A DNA stretch of 18,021 nt from Candidatus Woesearchaeota archaeon (GTDB lineage: Archaea > Nanobdellota > Nanobdellia > Woesearchaeales > UBA10200), in assembly GCA_016180275.1 (NCBI GenBank), contig JACPBN010000057.1, positions 1-18,021 of the forward strand, in the 5' to 3' direction. Shown piece by piece: positions 13,609-18,021 of the stretch. The notes below the pieces were generated by a model. The model made no database searches and was not told the DNA's origin. It saw only the letters and a program-made list of their open reading frames with translations. The translations under genes were made by a program, and so were the position numbers. Positions within the stretch are counted from its first letter, which is position 1, and the number at the start of each line of letters is the position of its first letter.

Positions 13609-13829
13609 TATGTGCATAGCAGCTGCCGCCAATTTAGTTGGCACAAATCAAGTTAAAGAAGCCAAGTTGCGACGGGCAAGGCAAACCATTTATTGATTGG
13701 CTAACGCAGAACGCAATTCTCTTCAAATATGTTATATACTCTCCACTGCGTAGAGGAGGGGCAACTTTTCTACCAAACGAGAGAGTGCCAACTGCGGCAG
13801 CTGCTTCGTAAATTTTTACTATGCACATA
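13609..13829. ncRNA. Structured non-coding element A (candidate novel RNA, copy 1)
   Basis: The element is closed by nested helices. TATGTGCATAG (13609-13619) pairs with 13819-13829. CAGCTGCCGC (13620-13629) pairs with 13794-13803. After a 7-nt bulge CAATTTA, GTTGGCAC (13637-13644) pairs with GTGCCAAC (13785-13792). Further in, AAGTTGC (13664-13670) pairs with GCAACTT (13761-13767). Inside are GACGGGCAA (13671-13679), a variable AT-rich region and GTAGAGGAGG (13750-13759) next to a small hairpin. Element B at 15804 has the same order, the same single-stranded motifs and a compensatory change in the GTTGGCAC helix. No ORF is present. Which strand is transcribed is uncertain. I do not recognise it as RNase P RNA, SRP RNA, tRNA or a known riboswitch. 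Confidence 0.75.
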
Positions 13830-13876
13830 CATAAAATACAATTATTTATGTATTACTTCTTATTATCTATTTCAAA

Positions 13877-14488
13877 ATGCTTATCCAACTTGCAGAAAAT
13901 GTCTGGAAAATTAACGAAGATTCCAATTGCTATATTATAAAACTGAATGCCAAGCAAGAAAATAAAATTGTCATAATTGATTCCTGCCCAAGGATCTGCA
14001 GGAATAAAGTAGAAGGGCAATTTAAGCAGATAGCTGATGTAAGAGATGTTAAGATTGTCTTATTCACGCATTTTCATTATGACCATATCGGTAATTTTGA
14101 CATGTTTCCAAATGCAACTTTTTACGCAAGCAAAGATGAAATTGATTTCTTCAAAAAAGATGCTTTTGGCGCAGTATTGGACAAGAAAATAGCATCTGAT
14201 TTTACGGAGTTATTAAAAGAAAATAAATTACAACCCATCTCAAAAATTAAAAAGTTTTTGGCTGATAATAGTATTGTTTCTTTCGGTGCACCTGGCCATA
14301 CTGCAGGCAGTACATTATTTCTCTACAAAAAGCATAAAATCTTGTTCACAGGAGATACTTACTTTGGTGACTCTTATTATGGCAGAACTGACTTGCCAAG
14401 CTCTTTGCCTGGCAAAATGCCACAAACTTTAAAAATGCTGAAAGATATTCCTCATAATATTCTGTGTGGGGGACATGATTACGTATGA
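13877..14488 (+). CDS. Metallo-beta-lactamase-fold hydrolase
   Basis: The 203-residue protein has the family's metal motifs in order: FTHFHYDHIG (HxHxDH), PGHTAGS with the third metal His, FTGDTYF with the bridging Asp, and a C-terminal GGHDYV. This set predicts a two-metal site. Relatives include glyoxalase II, persulfide dioxygenases, lactonases and RNA-processing enzymes. The short single-domain form without a beta-CASP domain argues against the RNase J/CPSF type, but the substrate is unknown. It has no ribosome binding site. A possible TATA (AATTATTTATG, 13840-13850) would give a leaderless transcript. Its TGA overlaps the ATG of the next gene (ATGA), so the two are probably translated together. 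It starts 47 nt after structured element A. Confidence 0.92.
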   Translation: MLIQLAENVWKINEDSNCYIIKLNAKQENKIVIIDSCPRICRNKVEGQFKQIADVRDVKIVLFTHFHYDHIGNFDMFPNATFYASKDEIDFFKKDAFGAVLDKKIASDFTELLKENKLQPISKIKKFLADNSIVSFGAPGHTAGSTLFLYKKHKILFTGDTYFGDSYYGRTDLPSSLPGKMPQTLKMLKDIPHNILCGGHDYV

Positions 14489-14724
14489 CTACAGCTGATG
14501 ACATTCAACAAATACAGGATTCTTTGAGAGATTCCAGCCCTATAACAAGAGAGGAATTTGAGAGTTTTATAGCAGAGGTTGAGAGCTTCCGTGACACAAT
14601 TCTTGATGAGTTTGCCAAGATAAGGCAGGATATTGAAAAGCTAAAATACAATGTAGAGCTTGTTGAAGAGATACTTAAAGAAAAAGACATGAAGCTCTCC
14701 ACAGGGCAAAAAAGATTGAGTTAA
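14485..14724 (+). CDS. Small acidic coiled-coil protein, unknown function
   Basis: The 79 residues are mostly one predicted long helix: a heptad-like pattern runs through ESFIAEVESFRDTILDEF and on to LVEEILKEKD (about residues 25-68). Short polar ends are present. There is no enzyme motif. The ATGA overlap with the metallo-beta-lactamase gene implies translational coupling and makes a partner or oligomerisation role plausible. I cannot assign a family. Being coupled to a clear gene is the best evidence that it is real. It converges with the alpha/beta hydrolase gene 26 nt further on. Confidence 0.7.
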   Translation: MTTADDIQQIQDSLRDSSPITREEFESFIAEVESFRDTILDEFAKIRQDIEKLKYNVELVEEILKEKDMKLSTGQKRLS

Positions 14725-14750
14725 TTAACTGATAATTTTGTTTATCATAT

Positions 14751-15725
14751 CTATTTACCGCTATTTCTATCAGTTTTAGTGCCATTCATTAGCACAAATC
14801 TATTGATCCTTCTTGCAGTTCTGATGTCATAAACCATATCCAGGTGCCCAGCTCCAGGTAATTCCACAAAAGATTTATTCTCAGCAGGAATCTTATCAAA
14901 ATGTAATTTCATTTTCTGAAACTTTTCATCCATAGCAAGAACTAATGGCCGAAATTCTACTAACGGTATGTCAACAATATTTCTGGTAAACTCACTTCTT
15001 ATGTCGCTTGCGCTTATATTCTCAGGATTATACAGCATTGGCAGATTAATTCCGAGTTTCTTTAGGATAATGTCAGCAAGCTTTACGGGCTTTGCAGCAT
15101 ATGTATATACTGCTGCATATACGCTTGTTAGTACTATTAAACCGTCAGATCGTTTTGCATATGCTTCAAGAGTATAATACATGAACCTGCCTAAAGACCT
15201 AAAAAATGCATGTGTTTTGGTTAAGTCATACGGAAAACTTAAGAGAATAATTCCTTTAAGCTCATTTCTCTCAGTTATGTGCCCTAAATAATATCTACAC
15301 ATCAAAAAATTACCAAGGCTAAATCCAAGTGTAAAAATCTTATCTGACCTAGAAATTCTTTTGGCCGCAGATATTCCTTTAGGCACATCATAATGCCAAT
15401 AATGTACCAAGTTCCAATCATCTTTTTCTATTCCATCTCTTCCCCGGACTTCAGCAGAAAAAAATTCAATTCCATGAGATGCAGCATATGAAGCAATATG
15501 ATCTAAGCTTTCAGCTTTTTGAGCTATTCCATGTAATCCAACAATTGGTTCTTCTATTCTTCTTGTCTTAGGCAAATACCTTAATAAATATAGTTTTTTA
15601 TTATCTTCACTTATATAATTAAATCTTCGGACACTGTAATCTTTCTCCTCTCTGAATGGAATGCCTTCTTTTGGCCAATAACATACTTCTTGTTCCAAGC
15701 TTACTGTTCTTTTGCTCTCTGCCAT
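14751..15725 (-). CDS. Alpha/beta-hydrolase-fold protein
   Basis: The 324-residue protein has LHGIAQKAESLD (about 64-75, oxyanion-hole region) and the nucleophile elbow GFSLG at 134-138 with Ser136. A likely acid is Asp266 in LVLAMDEKF, and the catalytic His294 lies in LPGAGHLDMVYD. This order Ser-Asp-His fits a serine hydrolase, and the arrangement resembles monoglyceride-lipase or lysophospholipase-like members. A moderately hydrophobic cap region lies at about 170-215. The substrate is unknown. There is no signal peptide, so it is probably cytoplasmic. No ribosome binding site is seen. A TTTTTTAAAG TATA-like element lies 28-36 nt upstream. An inverted repeat AAGGG-TATT-CCCTT (15740-15753) sits between it and the ATG and could be an operator. 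Confidence 0.88.
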   Translation of the reverse strand: MAESKRTVSLEQEVCYWPKEGIPFREEKDYSVRRFNYISEDNKKLYLLRYLPKTRRIEEPIVGLHGIAQKAESLDHIASYAASHGIEFFSAEVRGRDGIEKDDWNLVHYWHYDVPKGISAAKRISRSDKIFTLGFSLGNFLMCRYYLGHITERNELKGIILLSFPYDLTKTHAFFRSLGRFMYYTLEAYAKRSDGLIVLTSVYAAVYTYAAKPVKLADIILKKLGINLPMLYNPENISASDIRSEFTRNIVDIPLVEFRPLVLAMDEKFQKMKLHFDKIPAENKSFVELPGAGHLDMVYDIRTARRINRFVLMNGTKTDRNSGK

Positions 15726-15739
15726 AGAACAACAATGAT

Positions 15740-15753
15740 AAGGGTATTCCCTT
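15740..15753 (-). promoter_or_regulatory. Inverted repeat upstream of the alpha/beta hydrolase, possible operator
   Basis: AAGGG and CCCTT with a 4-nt centre lie 15-28 nt before the hydrolase ATG, next to a TATA-like TTTTTTAAAG. Its location at the expected start of transcription suggests a repressor site, but no regulator is identified. Confidence 0.35.
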
Positions 15754-15777
15754 TAAAAAATTTCAGTAAAATCATTA

Positions 15778-15794
15778 GGTATATATAAAATATA
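15778..15794 (+). promoter_or_regulatory. TATA-box candidate for element B (plus strand)
   Basis: GGTATATATAAAATATA, the clearest TATA element in the accessory region. A start 25 nt downstream of its centre falls at about 15808, the left edge of element B. It could also serve the hydrolase gene on the other strand with a longer leader. Confidence 0.45.
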
Positions 15795-15803
15795 AATATC
15801 CAA

Positions 15804-16006
15804 AAAAGCCACAGCCGCCAATTAAGTGGGCACAAATCCATTTAAAAGAGTCAAGTTGCGACGGGCAATGCCATCAGTAGAAAGTAGAAGGTAGTGGGTA
15901 GAGTATAGTTAACCACTATCTACCCACTACCTTCTACTATCCACAGTGTAGAGGAGGCGCAACTAATATGGTAACACAGCCAGTGCCCACTGCGGCTGTG
16001 GCTTTT
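15804..16006. ncRNA. Structured non-coding element B (candidate novel RNA, copy 2)
   Basis: AAAAGCCACAGCCGC (15804-15818) pairs perfectly with 15992-16006. A 7-nt bulge CAATTAA follows, then GTGGGCAC (15826-15833) pairs with GTGCCCAC (15983-15990). AGTTGCG (15854-15860) pairs with CGCAACT (15958-15964). Shared with element A are the bulge, AAATC and CAAGTTGCGACGGGCAA on the 5' side, and GTAGAGGAGG then GCAACT on the 3' side. Relative to A, the middle of the GTTGGCAC helix changes T-A to G-C on both strands, which keeps the pairing. The variable centre in B is a perfect 19-bp hairpin (15884-15902 with 15919-15937) not present in A. No ORF is present. A TATA box on the plus strand has the right spacing, but T6 after the helix on the minus strand allows the other direction. 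Confidence 0.75.
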
Positions 16007-16189
16007 ATCTAAGGTTCTTGTTAGCATAAACCTTATTATCAATCAAAATCCCCCATTTTTCCACTCCTATGAGAATTCTATATTTTTGATGAACAACAGG
16101 TTTTACCCTGCCATCCATCTTTTTTTATGTGTCCCTTAGTTACATATAAATATCACCTTTTATTTAATAGTTTCTATTTCCTGAGATGT
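16007..16189. other. Intergenic region, nothing recognised
   Basis: This 183-nt stretch between element B and the transposon-associated structure contains no ORF or RNA pattern that I can support. Because the truncated transposase lies just beyond, part of it may be transposon end or target DNA, but no boundary is visible. Confidence 0.4.
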
Positions 16190-16315
16190 GGAGCAGTGGT
16201 AGTGCGACACACTCCTATTAGTGCTTAAAGCACACTCTGTGGAGTCAGTAGGCGTCCATTCTGGACAAAAGTCTTTTACAAGACATGTGGAAACAAGGAC
16301 AGCACCTACTGCTCC
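16190..16315 (-). ncRNA. Multi-hairpin structure at the 3' end of an IS110-like transposase, candidate bridge/seek RNA
   Basis: GGAGCAGT (16190-16197) pairs with ACTGCTCC (16308-16315), and the transposase stop codon lies inside this stem. Within are three perfect 5-bp hairpins: 16221-16233, 16254-16266 and 16271-16284. On the minus strand the last has a GUAA (GNRA) loop. ACTCC (16211-16215) with GGAGT (16241-16245) encloses the first hairpin with unpaired strands on both sides, the internal-loop shape seen in bridge RNAs. An alternative 11-bp pairing (16241-16252 with 16305-16315) excludes the outer stem. IS110-family elements encode a guide RNA in a non-coding end, and in the IS1111 group it lies downstream of the transposase, as here. 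The strand and function are inferred. Confidence 0.6.
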
Positions 16316-16920
16316 AATCCAGGATTATACAAGCATTCTTTTGATAATATATGATACATTAGTTTAGCAAGCTTATTTGCAGTAGCAATGGCTGCAGCAT
16401 GATTGCTTTTCTTTTGTTTGGCTTTTTTCTTATAGTATTTAGCGACAGGATTATTTGTTCTTGAGGCAGCATGAGCAGCTTCTATCAGCGCCCATCTGAA
16501 TAATTTTCTTCCAACTCTTCTAATTCTGCCATGCTTAATCTTGCCTGCAGATGAATCCACACAAGGGTGCATTCCTGCATCAGCTGCAAGGGCATTTCTT
16601 GATTTAAACCTGCTAATAGGCCCAAGCTCTGTTGCGCATACAAAACTAAGAGTTTTTGCAAATCCAGGAAGAGAATCAATAAGATCAACTGTCTTATTTA
16701 GCCAGTCATCTTTCCTAATACAACCCTCAATTTGTTTTTCTATCCTTAGTTGTTTCTTTTTGAATATTTTAAGAAGGTCAAGCTCTTCTTTAAGTTCCTC
16801 ATGCCTTTCTATCTTCATATCCTTTAAGCTGGAAGCTTTATACAACCTAAAAATTGAACTCATGGTTTTAACTTTCCCATTAAATAATATTAAATAGATT
16901 GTATTAACGCCCTTATGCAA
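16306..16920 (-). pseudogene. IS110/IS1111-family transposase, 5'-truncated
   Basis: The retained part contains the family's C-terminal Transposase_20 region: LPGFAKTLSFVCATELG, then FKSRNALAADAGMHPCVDSSAGKIKHGRIRRVGRKLFRWALIEAAHAA, then AVAKYYKKKAKQKKSNHAAA-like sequence to the end. The Ser residues in VDSSAGK are at the position of the family's conserved serine. A coiled-coil linker (about residues 35-75) precedes it. The N-terminal RuvC-like DEDD catalytic domain, normally about 120-150 residues, is absent. The frame opens with only a TTG at 16918-16920 and there is an in-frame TAA about 50 nt further upstream. An ATG at 16861-16863 is the first plausible start. It therefore cannot act as a full transposase and is a relic, although the RNA-like structure at its 3' end remains. 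Confidence 0.85.
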
Positions 16921-17003
16921 GAATACCCTAATAAAATTCTTATTTTTTAGAATTCTTTACAACCAAGATATTTCTCTCACAATATCGTTTAAAACACCAT
17001 AAT

Positions 17004-17016
17004 ATTTTTATAAAGA
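17004..17016 (+). promoter_or_regulatory. TATA-box promoter for the M20 peptidase gene
   Basis: TTTTTATAAAG centred near 17011. Transcription would start near 17036, leaving a leader of about 55 nt with the GAGGG ribosome binding site. The remaining 16921-17003 shows nothing else. Confidence 0.45.
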
Positions 17017-17090
17017 GAATTTATCATTATAGAGTACATTAGTTTTTTAATTAGAAACTTATTTTTAAAATTAAAGAGTGAGGGAATACT

Positions 17091-18021
17091 ATGAGCGAAA
17101 AAACATATGCATTTAGTGACGATGAGATTAACACATTCTTAACTACTGAAAGAATGGATCAATTTGCTAGTGAACTTTCAGGCTTAATTCAAACACGAAG
17201 TGAAAGTGGTGATCCAACACAAGCAGCAAATTTAGACACTATTGTTCATCAGATTAGTACGAAAGCAGAAGCTATAGGTTTTAAAACAGAAATCCTTGAA
17301 GCAAAAGCAAAAGGAAGAACATTCCCTGCAATGCTAGCTACTCACGAAGTAGATCCTAGCGCACCTTGGGTACTAGTGTATCATCATGCCGATGTCCAGC
17401 CAGAGATGGACAGGTCAAAATGGGGTACTATCGAACCATTTTCTGGAGTAATTAAAGATGGTGTTGTTCATGGTCGTGGAGCAACTGATGATAAAGGCCC
17501 ATTGTTAGGTACAATGTATGCACTTGATTTCCTTATCAAAAACAATTTACTTAGATACAATGTCCAAATAATCGCCGAAACTGCAGAAGAAAGTGGAAGT
17601 GCTGGATTTAAAGAGATGGCGCAAGAAGCTATATCGTCAGGAAAGATCCGTAAACCAAGTCATGTTTTTGTCAGCGACACCGAATTTAAGGAAGGACATC
17701 CTACCCTATTAGCAACATTACGCGGGCTTGTTACTGCCAGAGTCGGTTTAAAATTAGCTGATGCTGCAGTCCATTCTGGAATTGCAGGAGGAGTAGCATT
17801 TAATCCTGGAAGAGTTCTTACTGACGTCTTAGGAGGATTAGGTAATCCTTATACACTTCATGTTGATATACCTGGCTTCTACGATGGTATTACAACAAGA
17901 AATGAAGATGAAGCTGCAATTAGAAAGGTTGCAAAGCATCTGTCTCCAGAAGGATTTATGAGAGTTATGAGATTGCATGCTCAAGCCGAACATGATCCAA
18001 TTCAACATCTGATTAGGATGG
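17091..18021 (+). CDS. M20-family zinc peptidase/deacylase (ArgE/DapE/CPG2 type), 3' end outside the window
   Basis: The 310 visible codons begin at an ATG with a good ribosome binding site (GAGGG 7 nt upstream). The co-catalytic zinc motifs are in order: YHHADVQP (His99, Asp101), GRGATDDKG (Asp133/Asp134), AETAEESGS (Glu166/Glu167) and FVSDTEF (Asp196). After these, TLRGLVTARVGLK begins the dimerisation domain. The W...PF...DG..HGRGA.DDKG layout fits the dipeptidase and carboxypeptidase branch that acts on small peptides, rather than DapE specifically. It lacks a signal peptide. The gene adjoins the transposase relic. Its codon use looks less AT-biased than neighbouring genes and it could be acquired, but this is an impression. 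The rest of the gene lies beyond 18021. Confidence 0.93.
   Translation, partial: MSEKTYAFSDDEINTFLTTERMDQFASELSGLIQTRSESGDPTQAANLDTIVHQISTKAEAIGFKTEILEAKAKGRTFPAMLATHEVDPSAPWVLVYHHADVQPEMDRSKWGTIEPFSGVIKDGVVHGRGATDDKGPLLGTMYALDFLIKNNLLRYNVQIIAETAEESGSAGFKEMAQEAISSGKIRKPSHVFVSDTEFKEGHPTLLATLRGLVTARVGLKLADAAVHSGIAGGVAFNPGRVLTDVLGGLGNPYTLHVDIPGFYDGITTRNEDEAAIRKVAKHLSPEGFMRVMRLHAQAEHDPIQHLIRM

Noticed and set aside
13587..13726. An 8-nt complementarity between TTGAAGAG (13587-13594) and CTCTTCAA (13719-13726).
   Set aside because: About one such match is expected by chance in a region of this size, and element B has no equivalent.
13609..13876. Element A as a riboswitch in the leader of the metallo-beta-lactamase gene.
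   Set aside because: Element B has the same orientation but its neighbouring gene runs the opposite way, so a common cis-leader role would not hold for both; a separate TATA-like element also lies between A and the gene.
14725..14750. TTAATTAA palindrome between the convergent coiled-coil and hydrolase genes as a terminator or operator.
   Set aside because: Too short and AT-only, with no T-run directly after it on either strand.
13609..16006. Elements A and B as MITEs with terminal inverted repeats.
   Set aside because: No target-site duplications are seen, and the ends differ in sequence while remaining paired, with conserved internal loops. This suits an RNA better, though mobility is not excluded.
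16186..16220. A tRNA-like A-box (TGGAGCAGTGGTAG) at the left edge of the transposon-associated structure.
   Set aside because: No T-loop GGTTC sequence, no acceptor stem and no cloverleaf could be formed; the sequence is explained by pairing with the transposase 3' end.
1..18021. CRISPR array or other regularly spaced repeats.
   Set aside because: No regularly spaced direct repeats and no cas-like genes were seen.

Overview
The window looks like the chromosome of an AT-rich archaeon. It carries a one-domain archaeal histone, the translation factor aIF5A, ribosomal protein L40e, an eRF1-type release factor with NIKS and GGQ motifs, TATA-box promoters and a C/D box guide RNA. Short intergenic gaps, mixed leaderless and Shine-Dalgarno starts, a tandem two-copy Lrp/AsnC regulator and a compact release factor without its zinc mini-domain suggest a DPANN lineage, perhaps near Woesearchaeota. 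That placement is inferred from gene style, not from a tree.

Positions 1-4129 are all on the minus strand and mostly informational: a site-2 protease (cut by the window edge), L40e, aIF5A, a histone, a SprT-like zinc protein and aRF1. Positions 4300-11536 are on the plus strand and mostly metabolic. They hold a succinate dehydrogenase/fumarate reductase flavoprotein, its iron-sulfur subunit and an HdrB-like CCG-domain subunit, with no membrane anchor. A COG0523/CobW metallochaperone GTPase follows, then a small CPCC/Gly-rich protein, then a malic enzyme split over two ORFs joined by an ATGA overlap. Together these could link malate, pyruvate, fumarate and succinate.

From 11537 the region becomes accessory in character. 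A complete C/D box sRNA unit (TATA box, boxes C/D'/C'/D, terminal stem, T-run) lies at about 11604-11663. A tandem-duplicated Lrp-type regulator with a palindromic promoter follows, then an orphan Asn-rich ORF. Next comes a block of metallo-beta-lactamase-fold hydrolase, small coiled-coil protein and alpha/beta hydrolase. This block lies between two homologous, highly structured, non-coding elements of about 200 nt (A: 13609-13829; B: 15804-16006). The elements share conserved single-stranded motifs and a closing helix that differs by a compensatory base-pair change. They are the strongest candidate here for an undescribed RNA system.

Downstream is a 5'-truncated IS110/IS1111-family transposase. 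At its 3' end lies a multi-hairpin structure (16190-16315) that could be the element's bridge/seek RNA. The window ends in an M20-family zinc peptidase, cut at the edge.
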